Shown here: piece after piece, positions 1-8,285 of the stretch
How the letters are laid out: every line of letters begins with the position of its first letter
Numbering within the stretch: position 1 is the first letter of the stretch
Source of the DNA: Lachnospiraceae bacterium
GTDB taxonomy: Bacteria > Bacillota > Clostridia > Lachnospirales > Lachnospiraceae
Length of the DNA: 64,000 nt
Assembly: GCA_017621815.1 (NCBI GenBank)
Contig: JAGASK010000013.1
Location: forward strand, 1 to 64,000
Direction: 5' to 3'
Position numbers and translations under genes: made by a program
Notes under the pieces: model-generated
Database searches by the model: none
What the model was told of the DNA's origin: nothing
The model's input: the letters and a program-made list of their open reading frames with translations, nothing else

Positions 1-1
1 T

Positions 2-88
2 GTTATGATGCGCCAAAATGAGGAAGCAAATATATTTGACAGAGTATCCCAGATCTTTGGGATAGAGCAAACCGATGGTTTTGACTAA
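2..88 (+). CDS. 3' end of an unidentified gene entering from the left
   Basis: An open frame enters from the left edge and ends at TAA 86-88, giving a 28-residue tail that ends ...EQTDGFD. The piece is too short to assign a family. It may only be a chance open frame, but it is the only one at this edge that ends before the next gene. An inverted repeat, ACCGATGG (71-78) and CCATCGGT (101-108), spans its stop and might act in transcript ending, although no T-run follows. Confidence 0.3.
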   Translation, partial: VMMRQNEEANIFDRVSQIFGIEQTDGFD

Positions 89-227
89 AAACAGTCTATA
101 CCATCGGTTGGTTTGGTTCAAGCTCGCCTCTGAACAGTAACACATTATCACAAGTTAATAACAGGCTTTTTTTGTTGGGCTTGCCTGGGGAAAGTTTCTG
201 TGATAAAATACACCTATCTGAAAAGCA

Positions 228-293
228 TATTGGAAATTCTTTATATCAAACCGGCATTTCGCCGACAGGCACGCATCGCCTGTATTTCCAATA
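228..293 (+). other. Folded leader, possible three-way-junction RNA before the Rpn gene
   Basis: Three nested perfect helices can be drawn. P1 is TATTGGAAAT (228-237) with ATTTCCAATA (284-293). P2 is CGGC (252-255) with GCCG (261-264). P3 is ACAGGC (265-270) with GCCTGT (278-283). P2 and P3 are adjacent, and P3 abuts P1, as in a three-way junction. The element ends 32 bases before the downstream ATG and is followed by ATAATTTTTG, so it could also end an upstream transcript. No known RNA family was recognised. Confidence 0.45.
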
Positions 294-325
294 ATTTTTG
301 AAATAAATGCATAAGGAGGAGGTAC

Positions 326-1369
326 ATGGGAGAAAAGAATAACGTAATGTGTGAGTATCTGTCTAAGCCGGAGGTTTTTGCAGACTTTGTTAATGTGGGG
401 TATTTTCACGGAAAAAAAGAAATACTGCCGCAGCAGCTTTCCGGCAGCAGACAGGTATCTTATGCCGAAGCAGAGCAGAGAGCAGGAAGCAGAAGGAAAT
501 CTGGTAAAGGGGAAAGAAGCCGTGATGTGGTAAAGATTGACCATCGGGGAAGAAAATATGTGATTATAGGAATAGAAAATCAGCAGATGGTTCACTATGC
601 TATGCCTCTTCGTTGTATGGAATATGATGTAAGGGAATACAGAAATCAACTCAGTCTGCTGAAGGAGAAGAATTTAAGAGAAGATAAAGAAGCAAGAAAG
701 AATACGGAAAAGGGGAAAAAAGCAAAGCGAAGGCTGAGCCCTCAGGAATTTTTGTCGGGAATGAAAAAAGAAGATAAACTGAATCCCGTTGTAACAATTG
801 TGTTTTATCATGGAAAAAACGAATATGACGGTTGTATACGGCTTCATGATATGTTAGACTTAGAAGGAGAAAACAGTATTTTCAGACCCTATACAGCAGA
901 TTATAAAATGAATTTAATCACATTGGAAGATTTTGAAGAAGAAAAGTGCGAGAGCGGGCTCCGGGAGCTGATAGGTTTTCTTAAATGCAGACAGAGTAAA
1001 GAAAAAATGCAGGAATACTGTCTGAAGAACAAAGAGAGAATTCAAAATATGGATGAGGACACTTTTGATACAATCAGCGTTATGTTGGATAAGAGGGAGC
1101 TTTTGGAAGTAAAAGAAAGGTGCCGCAATGATGAAGGAGGTGCGATAAATATGTGTAAGGCAATGGAGGATTGGAGGAAAGAGCTTTTGAATGAAGGAAC
1201 CGCACGCGGAATCAGCCAGGGAATCAGTCAGGGAATCAGCCAGGGAATTGAAGCTTTTATTGCAGAGTTTCGCGAAGAGGGAAGGTCAGATAAACAGATA
1301 GCAGCAAAGCTGATAAAAAGGTTTTCTTTATCAGAAGCAGAAGCGGAAGGATACCTGAAAAAAGCATGA
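326..1369 (+). CDS. Rpn-family PD-(D/E)XK nuclease/putative transposase protein
   Basis: This 347-residue protein has the layout of Lachnospiraceae proteins annotated as Rpn family recombination-promoting nuclease or PD-(D/E)XK transposase-like. The likely nuclease core is at residues 70-95, with DVVKID followed by YVIIGIENQ, the D...hydrophobic-I-E-x-Q pattern of the fold. A later VVTIVFYHG segment is also typical. The C-terminus carries three GISQ repeats encoded by 12-bp tandem DNA repeats, then a charged helical tail. The start is set by AAGGAGG (313-319). The N-terminal part is Lys/Arg-rich and longer than I would expect before the nuclease motif. Relatives promote RecA-independent recombination in E. 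coli; whether this copy is active is unknown. It stands alone between a folded leader and an unrelated small gene. Confidence 0.8.
   Translation: MGEKNNVMCEYLSKPEVFADFVNVGYFHGKKEILPQQLSGSRQVSYAEAEQRAGSRRKSGKGERSRDVVKIDHRGRKYVIIGIENQQMVHYAMPLRCMEYDVREYRNQLSLLKEKNLREDKEARKNTEKGKKAKRRLSPQEFLSGMKKEDKLNPVVTIVFYHGKNEYDGCIRLHDMLDLEGENSIFRPYTADYKMNLITLEDFEEEKCESGLRELIGFLKCRQSKEKMQEYCLKNKERIQNMDEDTFDTISVMLDKRELLEVKERCRNDEGGAINMCKAMEDWRKELLNEGTARGISQGISQGISQGIEAFIAEFREEGRSDKQIAAKLIKRFSLSEAEAEGYLKKA
1208..1243 (+). repeat. Three 12-bp in-frame tandem repeats
   Basis: GGAATCAGCCAG occurs three times head to tail, with one C-to-T change in the middle unit, and a fourth partial unit (GGAATT) follows. Each unit encodes Gly-Ile-Ser-Gln in the tail of the Rpn-family protein. 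Such units can expand or contract by slippage without breaking the frame. Confidence 0.9.
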
Positions 1370-1514
1370 CAGAAATGAAATATTTGGTTACAAAAAGCTA
1401 AAGCTTATATGGAATGAAACCGATACACATTAATAAGCAGCTATGGAGAGCGTATTTTCAAAGGAGTGAAATCTGATGGAGGTACGCTTTTTTGTATTTG
1501 AAAGGAGAAAAGTA

Positions 1515-2213
1515 ATGGCAGTAAATGGGGTAGGAACAGGATATGCATATCAAAATGATACACACCGCAAAGCCAAAAAAGTGGCAGGAAATCATTTTTA
1601 TGAAGAAATTTCCGCTGCGGCAAAGCAGATGCAGGAGCCTGATAAGGAAAATAAACAATATCTGACAGGACAAAATTCCATGGAAATTATGGAGCGGTTT
1701 GAGCAGGCGTCAAAAACAGCAAAGAATAGAGATAAATCAGGAGATACTGAGAAAAAACAGAACGAGTCTTTATCAACAGAAAAAATGATGCAGATGATTA
1801 AGGAGAAAATGGAAGAACTGTATGAAAAAATTAAAAAGGGAGAAACGGAGCAAAGCTTTCAGATTGGAGCTTCTTCTTTTACTATAAAAGAATGGGAAAA
1901 GTTTATGGAAAAATTTGACGAGTCGGAAGAAGAAGTGGAAAAGCTCATTAAAGAAGCAAGAGACATGCAGTTGAAAGCTGCAGAGAAAAAAGAGGCGGCA
2001 GAAAAGGATAATGAAGAAGATGGCGTTACTACCGAAATCATAGTAAAACCGGACGGCTCAAAAGTACTTGTTATCACCATGAACTTTGCAGGGATAGAAA
2101 CTACCATGACTGTTCAGATTTCAGAACCCGATGAAATGCAGGATGAAGGGAATGGACAGGAGGCTGAAGGAGAAGCAGAGGATTTGGCGATAGGTGAAGA
2201 AGCAGAATCTTAA
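1515..2213 (+). CDS. Conserved-looking hypothetical protein, Glu/Lys-rich
   Basis: A 232-residue protein beginning MAVNGVGTGYAYQN. It has no signal peptide or membrane segment. The middle (about residues 90-165) is rich in E and K and probably a long helix or coiled coil. The C-terminal third has a beta-like stretch (IIVKPDGSKVLVITM) before an acidic tail. I place the start at ATG 1515 behind AAAGGAGA (1501-1508). An in-frame ATG at 1476 has its own AAAGGAG and would add 13 residues, so the choice is uncertain. It resembles uncharacterised Lachnospiraceae proteins of the DUF6033 type, but I cannot verify that. No function is proposed. Confidence 0.65.
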   Translation: MAVNGVGTGYAYQNDTHRKAKKVAGNHFYEEISAAAKQMQEPDKENKQYLTGQNSMEIMERFEQASKTAKNRDKSGDTEKKQNESLSTEKMMQMIKEKMEELYEKIKKGETEQSFQIGASSFTIKEWEKFMEKFDESEEEVEKLIKEARDMQLKAAEKKEAAEKDNEEDGVTTEIIVKPDGSKVLVITMNFAGIETTMTVQISEPDEMQDEGNGQEAEGEAEDLAIGEEAES

Positions 2214-2338
2214 ATTGTGCAATTTCTATTAAGACGCAGAGGTTTTCTTGTGCTATGCTATTATTATATTGGCAGTATAAAGCATACTGCTTCAAAAAAT
2301 GAACGCTAAATACAAGTAAATGAGAAGGAGAGTTTTTC

Positions 2339-2677
2339 ATGAATGACCGTTTTGTGGCAAAAGAAATAATATCATATATAGAAGAAAACCTGGATTCAGA
2401 TTTAACTCTTGATAAACTGGCAGAAAAATTTCATTACTCGAAGTTTTATATTGAGCGTATGTTTCAGAAATGTACCGGTTGTACTGTTTACAAATATATT
2501 CAGAAACAGAGACTTTCAGAGGCAGCTCGTAAGCTGCAGGAAACAGACAAAGCGATTGTGGAAATTGCTTATGAGGCACATTACAATTCTCAACAGGCAT
2601 TTACCCTGGCATTTCGTCAGCGGTATTTGTGCACACCTCAGGAATACAGGAAGAAGGAAGTGAGGATGGCTGCATGA
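2339..2677 (+). CDS. Solo AraC-type HTH DNA-binding protein
   Basis: A 112-residue protein that is almost entirely the double helix-turn-helix domain of AraC regulators. The first HTH is near residues 20-42 ([20 protein letters not shown]). The second is near residues 70-95 ([20 protein letters not shown]), followed by the usual F-x-x-x-x-x-x-TPQEYR ending. There is no sensor domain, as in short MarA/SoxS-like members. The RBS GAAGGAGAG sits just upstream. Its stop overlaps the start of the ClpP-like gene (ATGA at 2674-2677), so the two are probably translationally coupled. Its target is unknown. Confidence 0.85.
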   Translation: MNDRFVAKEIISYIEENLDSDLTLDKLAEKFHYSKFYIERMFQKCTGCTVYKYIQKQRLSEAARKLQETDKAIVEIAYEAHYNSQQAFTLAFRQRYLCTPQEYRKKEVRMAA

Positions 2678-3000
2678 GTACGATACCATATGTCATTGAA
2701 CAGACAAGTCGCGGTGAAAGAAGCTATGATATTTTCTCAAGGCTGTTATCGGACAGAATTATTCTTTTAGGTGAGGAAGTAAGCGATGCATCGGCAGGGG
2801 TGATTGTAGCGCAAATGCTGTTTTTGGAGGCGCAGGATCCGGAAAAGGACATTCAGCTCTACATTAACAGTCCCGGAGGTTCCATTACGGCGGGACTTGC
2901 CATTTATGATATTATGCAGTATAGAGATAATTATATGTCGGCGCAGGAAGCGCTTCAATATGGGATAATTGATAAGGTGATTCAAAACAGAAGTTTTTAA
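2674..3000 (+). CDS. ClpP paralogue with an in-frame internal deletion (no catalytic Ser/His)
   Basis: The 108-residue product starts [20 protein letters not shown] and follows ClpP closely through [18 protein letters not shown], then MQY at residue 83. It then jumps directly to [20 protein letters not shown], which is the ClpP C-terminal part. Intact ClpP is about 194 residues. The missing segment of roughly 85 residues holds the catalytic Ser (GMAASMG) and His (MIHQPLGG) and the handle region; only the region of the catalytic Asp remains. The frame is preserved across the junction. The start is fixed by the ATGA overlap with the AraC-type gene. It cannot be an active peptidase. It may be a decaying paralogue or a non-catalytic subunit. 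Confidence 0.8.
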   Translation: MSTIPYVIEQTSRGERSYDIFSRLLSDRIILLGEEVSDASAGVIVAQMLFLEAQDPEKDIQLYINSPGGSITAGLAIYDIMQYRDNYMSAQEALQYGIIDKVIQNRSF

Positions 3001-3003
3001 GTT

Positions 3004-3049
3004 AAAGGCTGCCGTAGAGTTAGGAGTTTAACGGATACGGCAGCTTTTT
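3004..3049 (+). terminator. Intrinsic terminator after the ClpP-like gene
   Basis: GCTGCCGTA (3008-3016) pairs with TACGGCAGC (3036-3044), extended by an A/T-rich base of the stem and followed by TTTTTAT. Confidence 0.85.
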
Positions 3050-3149
3050 ATATAGGCAGTATGTACTTTTTTCCTGGTTATGCCAGGACGCAGATGCAAA
3101 GCAAAGCAGACGCAAAGCAAAGCTTGAATTATCTGTAATGTTATGCTAA

Positions 3150-3165
3150 ACTAACTGACGTTAGT
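3150..3165 (+). promoter_or_regulatory. Perfect dyad, candidate repressor operator before the ABC exporter
   Basis: ACTAAC-TGAC-GTTAGT is a perfect dyad with 6-bp arms, 41 bases before the start of the first ABC gene. The size and place fit a TetR- or MarR-type operator. No such regulator gene lies next to it. A pair of GCAAAGCAAAGC direct repeats (3096-3107 and 3112-3123) lies just upstream. Confidence 0.45.
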
Positions 3166-3205
3166 AATTAAAAATCACAGATGGATTTTGAGAGGGAAAG
3201 GATAA

Positions 3206-4942
3206 ATGATTAAGACAAGACTGGTTAACCTGTTATCTCATGCAAAAAAGTACATAGTTTATCAGGTAATCTGGCAGTGGCTGTCACTGATTTGCCAGGT
3301 TATCATGATTTATTCGGCTGCAAGGCTGATAGAAAAGCTTTTTTACGGAAAAGCGGACGTAAATGTATTCCTGCAGTGCTTTCTGACAGCTGCGGTCAGT
3401 ATGCTGGCACGCTTTTTCTTTGACAGGCGGGCTTCTTATGCTTCTTTTAAAGCAAGTGTGGATGTGAAGCGCATCCTTCGTGAAAAGATATATCAAAAGC
3501 TTCTGCGGTTAGGTGCTTCCTACCGTGAGCAGGTGGCAACTTCAGAGGTAGTTCAGATGTCTGCCGAGGGAGTGGAGCAGCTGGAAACTTATTTTGGAAG
3601 ATATCTGCCCCAGCTGTTTTACAGCATGCTGGCGCCCATTACTTTGTTTATCATTCTTTCTTTTGTAGATATTAAGGCAAGTCTGGTACTTCTTGTTTTT
3701 GTGCCCCTTATTCCGTTATCTATTGTGGCAGTGCAGAAGTTTGCAAAAAAACTTTTGAATAAATACTGGGGAATTTATACGGAGTTGGGAGACAGCTTCC
3801 TTGAAAATCTCCAGGGGCTTACTACTCTTAAAATTTATCAGACAGATGAAAAGAAAGCGGAGGAGATGGATGAGGAATCCCAGCGTTTCCGCAGAATCAC
3901 CATGAAGGTTCTTACCATGCAGCTGAATTCCACAAGTGTTATGGATATTATGGCTTACGGAGGCGCGGCTGTGGGCATGATTATAACAATCCGGGAATTT
4001 ATGGCGGGAAAGATTGAGCTTTCAGGAGCCATTATGATTATTCTGCTGGCTTCGGAGTTTTTTATACCTCTTCGGATTTTAGGTTCCTTTTTCCACATTG
4101 CAATGAACGGCATGGCGGCAAGCGACAAGATTTTTGCGCTTCTTGATTTACCGCAGCCGGCAGAAAAAAAATCTGTGATAACAGACGAAAAGGTGGATAT
4201 ATGCCTTGAAAATGTGCACTTTTCTTATGAGGCTGAAAGAGAAATCCTAAAGGGGATTTCCATGGAGTTTAAGGCGGGAAGCTTTACCTCCTTAGTCGGC
4301 GCTTCCGGCTGCGGCAAGAGTACAGTGGCAGGAATTCTGATGGGAAGAAATCAGGGGTATCAGGGAAAGGTTCTTATCTGCGGAAAAGAAGTTTCTGAAA
4401 TATCAGAAGAAAGCCTGATGAATCATATTACTTTAATCAGACATAACAGCTATTTGTTTAAAGGAACAGTGGAAGAAAATCTGCGGCTGGGAAAGCCGGA
4501 TGCGACAAAAGAAGAAATGGAAGAAGTTCTTTTAAAGGTAAACCTGCTTGCATTTTTGAACGGGCAGCAGGGACTGTCCACGCCCCTTCTGGAAAGAGGA
4601 AGTAATTTATCCGGCGGACAGTGTCAGCGGCTTGCGCTGGCAAGGGCGCTTCTTCATGACACTCCGGTTTATATTTTTGACGAAGCCACATCCAATATCG
4701 ATATGGAAAGTGAAGAAATGATTATGCAGGTCATTCACGAACTGGCCAGGACGAAAACAGTCATTTTAATATCTCACAGACTTGCCAATGTAGTGGCATC
4801 TGACGGTATTTATATGATGAAGGATGGATGTGTGATTCAGGCGGGAACCCATGAAGAACTGATGCAGCAGCACGGTGCATATAAAGAGCTGTATCAGCAG
4901 CAAAAAGAACTTGAGCAGTATGGAAAGGAGACAGCAAAATGA
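3206..4942 (+). CDS. ABC exporter half-transporter, permease plus ATPase (CydD-like)
   Basis: This 578-residue protein has an N-terminal six-helix membrane domain (about 1-310) and a C-terminal ATPase. Motifs are Walker A GASGCGKST, signature LSGGQCQRLALARALL, Walker B VYIFDEATSNID and switch His ISHRL. It overlaps the next ABC gene by 4 bp (ATGA), so the two should form a heterodimer. The arrangement resembles CydDC, which exports cysteine and glutathione in E. coli, and many Lachnospiraceae pairs of this kind are labelled amino-acid or multidrug ABC exporters. The substrate cannot be told from sequence. The start at 3206 follows GAGAGGGAAAGG. A dyad upstream suggests repressor control. Confidence 0.85.
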   Translation: MIKTRLVNLLSHAKKYIVYQVIWQWLSLICQVIMIYSAARLIEKLFYGKADVNVFLQCFLTAAVSMLARFFFDRRASYASFKASVDVKRILREKIYQKLLRLGASYREQVATSEVVQMSAEGVEQLETYFGRYLPQLFYSMLAPITLFIILSFVDIKASLVLLVFVPLIPLSIVAVQKFAKKLLNKYWGIYTELGDSFLENLQGLTTLKIYQTDEKKAEEMDEESQRFRRITMKVLTMQLNSTSVMDIMAYGGAAVGMIITIREFMAGKIELSGAIMIILLASEFFIPLRILGSFFHIAMNGMAASDKIFALLDLPQPAEKKSVITDEKVDICLENVHFSYEAEREILKGISMEFKAGSFTSLVGASGCGKSTVAGILMGRNQGYQGKVLICGKEVSEISEESLMNHITLIRHNSYLFKGTVEENLRLGKPDATKEEMEEVLLKVNLLAFLNGQQGLSTPLLERGSNLSGGQCQRLALARALLHDTPVYIFDEATSNIDMESEEMIMQVIHELARTKTVILISHRLANVVASDGIYMMKDGCVIQAGTHEELMQQHGAYKELYQQQKELEQYGKETAK

Positions 4943-6615
4943 GTCAGCAGAAAAAGACAAATCAGGGAAGAAGAAAAGGAATTCAGATTATGATGCAGCT
5001 CATCGGTCTGGTATATTCTCTTCTGCCCATTATGATGACGGCAATTTTTCTTGGAGTTTTGGGCTATTTATGCGCTATTTTTCTGACCATACTGGCAGGC
5101 TTTGAAATTATAAATGTTGTATTTGAAGGCACGGTGGTTTCCGGAATGCTTGTGCTCCTTGTGATTTTAGCGGTTCTTCGGGGCATTCTGCATTATGGAG
5201 AACAGTACTGCAATCATTTTATAGCCTTCAAGCTTCTGGCAATTATCCGCCATAAGGTCTTTGCAGCGCTGCGCAAATTATGTCCTGCAAAGCTGGAGGG
5301 CAGGGATAAGGGAAATCTGATTTCCATTATTACAACAGACATTGAACTGCTGGAGGTTTTTTATGCACACACCATTTCTCCTATTGCCATTGCGGTATTG
5401 ACTTCACTGATTATGGTTTGTTTTATCGGGTATCAGTCGGTTCCTGCGGGAATTCTGGCATTTGCAGGATATGTTATGGTAGGCTGCGTAATCCCGCTGG
5501 TGACCGGCAGGAAGGGAGCGGAGCAGGGAATGGAGTTTCGCGACTCTTTTGGAGATTTAAACAGTTTTGTTCTTGATTCACTCCGGGGGCTGGATGAAAC
5601 GATACAATACAGAAGCGGAGAAAAGCGCCTTTCCCAGATAAAAGGACGGTCAGACGATTTAGGTCAAATGCAGAAAGGATTGAACAGGCTGGAAGCGTCA
5701 CAAAAATCGGTGACCAATCTGACAATTCTGGTGTTTTCCTTCGGAATGCTGTTCTTAATGGCATATCAGTATCAGTCCGGAAAAGTGGATTTTAAAGAAA
5801 TGGTAATTGCAACCATTGCAATGATGGGGTCTTTTGGTCCGGTGGTTGCCTTATCAAATCTTTCCAATAATCTGACTCAGACCCTGGCAAGCGGGGAGCG
5901 GGTTTTATCCCTTCTGGAAGAAGATGCGCAGACAGAGGAAGTAACAGGGAAGGAACAGACGGTATTTTCCGGCGCCGATGCGGAACATGTGGATTTTTCC
6001 TATGAGGAAGAACAGATTCTGAAGGATTATTCCATTGAAATTCCCAGGGGGAAGGTGATAGGAATTCATGGAGCAAGCGGTTCGGGAAAATCAACGCTTC
6101 TTAAGCTTTTCATGCGGTTTTGGGATGCGGATAAAGGAAAAGTCAGCATCTCGGACAAAGATATCAGGGAGGTCAATACAGCGGATTTAAGAAATATGGA
6201 ATCCTATGTGACCCAGGAAACCTATTTATTCCATGATTCCATAGCAAATAATATTGCAGTGGGAAAACCGGATGCTGCAAGAGAAGAGATAATGGAGGCG
6301 GCGAAGAAAGCTTCCATACATGAATTTATCATGACTCTGCCAAATGGGTATGACACGAAGGTCGGGGAGCTTGGAGATACTTTGTCAGGCGGGGAAAAAC
6401 AGAGAATCGGAATTGCCAGGGCCTTTCTTCATGATGCACCTTTTCTTCTTTTGGATGAGCCCACCAGTAATCTGGATTCCTTAAATGAAGGAATTATATT
6501 GAAGTCCCTTAAGGAATCCTGCCATGAAAAAACGGTGGTGCTGGTTTCCCACAGAAGTTCTACCATGAATCTGGCGGAGGTTGTGTATGAGATGGACAAC
6601 GGAAGGGTGTCTTAA
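4939..6615 (+). CDS. ABC exporter half-transporter, partner subunit (CydC-like)
   Basis: A 558-residue permease-ATPase. The membrane domain spans about residues 15-320, the ATPase about 335-558. Motifs are Walker A GASGSGKST, signature LSGGEKQRIGIARAFL, Walker B FLLLDEPTSNLD and switch His VSHRS. Both subunits keep a catalytic Glu/Asp after Walker B, so neither site looks degenerate. It starts inside the last codons of the preceding gene (AAAGGAGACAGCAAAATGAG), which shows co-translation. Together the two form one exporter of unknown cargo. No further gene of the operon follows. Confidence 0.85.
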   Translation: MSQQKKTNQGRRKGIQIMMQLIGLVYSLLPIMMTAIFLGVLGYLCAIFLTILAGFEIINVVFEGTVVSGMLVLLVILAVLRGILHYGEQYCNHFIAFKLLAIIRHKVFAALRKLCPAKLEGRDKGNLISIITTDIELLEVFYAHTISPIAIAVLTSLIMVCFIGYQSVPAGILAFAGYVMVGCVIPLVTGRKGAEQGMEFRDSFGDLNSFVLDSLRGLDETIQYRSGEKRLSQIKGRSDDLGQMQKGLNRLEASQKSVTNLTILVFSFGMLFLMAYQYQSGKVDFKEMVIATIAMMGSFGPVVALSNLSNNLTQTLASGERVLSLLEEDAQTEEVTGKEQTVFSGADAEHVDFSYEEEQILKDYSIEIPRGKVIGIHGASGSGKSTLLKLFMRFWDADKGKVSISDKDIREVNTADLRNMESYVTQETYLFHDSIANNIAVGKPDAAREEIMEAAKKASIHEFIMTLPNGYDTKVGELGDTLSGGEKQRIGIARAFLHDAPFLLLDEPTSNLDSLNEGIILKSLKESCHEKTVVLVSHRSSTMNLAEVVYEMDNGRVS

Positions 6616-6627
6616 AGATTGATTTTT

Positions 6628-6745
6628 GGCGGGCAAAAGCTGGAAAATGCTGGCTTAAGGCATTCTGCATCTAAAATTGAATTGGTAAGTCTCTGTGTAA
6701 ACGAATCGTAGGTTGATTTATTGTTAAGTGTTCTGCATAAAGAAT
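6628..6745 (+). repeat. Possible degenerate relative of the 60.5-kb fold-back element
   Basis: After the ABC pair, GGCGGGCAAAAG (6628-6639), GGCATTCTGCA (6659-6669) and TTAAGTGTTCTGCATAAAG (6724-6742) occur in the same order as similar blocks in the left arm of the palindromic element at 60541-60836 (GGAGGGCAAAAG, GGCATTCAGCA, CTAAATGTTCTGTGTAAAG). The spacing differs. The match is by eye and may be partly chance. Confidence 0.3.
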
Positions 6746-6764
6746 AGAAAAAAGGAGCAGGACC

Positions 6765-6902
6765 ATGGATTCGAAAATATTTGGGCAGTTTATAGCGCAG
6801 TTAAGAAAAGATAAGAGTATGACACAGGCGGAGCTTGCGCAAATTATTGGTGTTACAGATAAAGCAATCAGTCGGTGGGAAAGGGGAGTTTTCTATAGTT
6901 AA
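6765..6902 (+). pseudogene. XRE/Cro-CI regulator, 5' fragment only
   Basis: The frame has a strong RBS (AAAAGGAGCAGG) and encodes 45 residues: MDSKIFGQFIAQLRKDKSMT, then the HTH QAELAQIIGVTDKAISRWER, then GVFYS and a stop. Intact relatives continue after WERG with a conserved GxPD segment and a long C-terminal domain. The homology ends at WERG, exactly where foreign-looking A/T-rich sequence begins. This looks like a gene cut by insertion or deletion at the left edge of the accessory patch. Confidence 0.75.
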
Positions 6903-6980
6903 AAATATTACACCAGATATAACAAGCCCACGCTTACACATTACTTGCTATAACCCAAAATGGTACTAATGAATACAACA

Positions 6981-7802
6981 TCATGTTTTATTTTTGTATA
7001 TATCCCTATATTGCGAAGGTGCCATTCCAATTTCTCTGCGGAATATTTTTCCGAAGTAGCTTGCCGTCTGAAAGCTGCACTTATCGGCAATCCCGGCAAT
7101 GGTTTCATCACTCTGTTGTAAAAAGTATTTAGCCCTGTCTAATCTGTAACTCATCAGATAGTTTACGGGAGATTTCTGCAAATAGGCATGGAAGCAGCGG
7201 GAGGCCTCGCTCTTGCTGATATTCGCAGCATCTGCGATTTCTTTAAGGGTGATTTGTTCGGAATAGTGCGTATGGATGAATTTCAGCATTTTCTGCGTTC
7301 TGATTTCTAACAAATGCCGGGTTTTGCCGTTTGGTACTCTCGGTATATTATTTTTGTTCGTGTATATAATCTGCCAGATTCTATTTAACAGGCACTGTAT
7401 TTCCATTTCAAAGCAGGAACTCTCAATATCCTTGTTTTCAAACGGCAGCATGGGAAATTCTCCATAAAAGTCAGAACATGGACTATATTTCTGCAACAAG
7501 GAAAACACCTTATCCAATAAACCAAGAATTTCTTTGTGCCAGGGGCAATTTTGATGCAAGATTAAATAAGGCAGTTCATTATCCGTCATGATGGGCTGAA
7601 CATAGGCACTATAAGCTCTGGTATCTGACGCAGTTATCAGCGTATGTGAAAATACGATATTAGGGCATTTACACTCACATTCTTCAATTTGCCGGAAAGA
7701 ATGCAGAACATTTGAATTGATAAAAGCACCATCGCTTTTCTTTACCCGTATCGGGGTGTTCCATAAATTGTTGTCCATAATTGGCAGCTCATTGTATTTC
7801 AT
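6981..7802 (-). CDS. AraC-family transcriptional regulator with N-terminal cupin-like domain
   Basis: A 273-residue protein. Residues 1-150 form a cupin-like sensor region (IRVKKSDGAFINSNVLHSFR start). Residues 170-270 are the AraC double HTH (ITLEKIADA-like ITLKEIADAANISKSEASRC, then ETIAGIADKCSFQTASYFGK and the FRREIGMAPSQYR ending). The start is supported by AGGAGAG seven bases before the ATG on the minus strand. It is transcribed away from the ArsR gene, in a divergent arrangement, and lies in the accessory patch. Its ligand is unknown; members of this architecture often sense sugars or oxidants. Confidence 0.85.
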   Translation of the reverse strand: MKYNELPIMDNNLWNTPIRVKKSDGAFINSNVLHSFRQIEECECKCPNIVFSHTLITASDTRAYSAYVQPIMTDNELPYLILHQNCPWHKEILGLLDKVFSLLQKYSPCSDFYGEFPMLPFENKDIESSCFEMEIQCLLNRIWQIIYTNKNNIPRVPNGKTRHLLEIRTQKMLKFIHTHYSEQITLKEIADAANISKSEASRCFHAYLQKSPVNYLMSYRLDRAKYFLQQSDETIAGIADKCSFQTASYFGKIFRREIGMAPSQYRDIYKNKT

Positions 7803-7881
7803 ATTGCTCTCCTGAAACTTGCAAAAGCATTATTGGGAATATTGTTCCGAAAAAATAAGTTCAAAAAAAACACAATTCATA

Positions 7882-7933
7882 TTGACTTTTTTCGATGTGA
7901 GCGCTATACTGTTCTTATAACAAATCGAAAAAA
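7882..7933 (+). promoter_or_regulatory. arsR promoter flanked by inverted repeats
   Basis: TTGACT (7882-7887), a 17-bp spacer and TATACT (7905-7910) form a near-consensus sigma-A promoter. TTTTTTCGAT (7887-7896) and ATCGAAAAAA (7924-7933) are a perfect 10-bp inverted repeat on either side of the -10 element. This is a plausible ArsR operator, giving autorepression. Confidence 0.7.
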
Positions 7934-7952
7934 ATGAATGTGAGGTGTGGAT

Positions 7953-8231
7953 ATGAGAAATCATGCAGCAGATGCAAAAGTCTTTAAGGCGCTTGATGAT
8001 GTAAACCGGCTTCAAATATTAGAAATGCTTCGGGAGAACGAAAAGTGCGCGTGTGTAATACTGGAGGACTTGCAAATCAGTCAGTCCACATTGTCCCATC
8101 ACATGAAGATTTTATGTGATTCTGGCATCGTCACTGGGCGTAAAGAGGGAAAATGGATGTATTACTCTATCAGCAAAGAGGGCAGTCAGAAAGCACGCAA
8201 ACTGCTGGAACTGCTGACAACAACGACATAG
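7953..8231 (+). CDS. arsR: ArsR-family metalloregulatory repressor
   Basis: A 92-residue winged-helix repressor. The recognition region is QISQSTLSHHMKIL. The metalloid-binding site is in KCACVILEDL, placing Cys32 and Cys34 where E. coli ArsR has its As(III)-binding cysteines; the third cysteine is not obvious. ATG 7953 is favoured, because GAGGTG ends five bases upstream; the frame opens at GTG 7947. It should sense As(III), Sb(III) or a related thiophilic ion and repress itself and the permease downstream. It is followed by a weak hairpin and a second candidate operator. Confidence 0.85.
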   Translation: MRNHAADAKVFKALDDVNRLQILEMLRENEKCACVILEDLQISQSTLSHHMKILCDSGIVTGRKEGKWMYYSISKEGSQKARKLLELLTTTT

Positions 8232-8251
8232 GTTATTCCCCTATGGGAGCA

Positions 8252-8276
8252 AAAGCCGCGCTTTTGGCGTGGCTTT
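8252..8276 (+). terminator. Weak hairpin terminator after arsR
   Basis: AAAGCCGCGC (8252-8261) pairs with GCGTGGCTTT (8267-8276), with one G-T pair and a TTTTG loop. The T-run is short, so termination may be partial and allow read-through to the permease. Confidence 0.5.
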
Positions 8277-8285
8277 CCATTAAAG

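Noticed and set aside
2629-2673. Upstream start for the ClpP-like protein
   Set aside because: It would lie inside the AraC-type gene and add residues with no ClpP similarity. MSTIPYV at 2674 matches the normal ClpP N-terminus.
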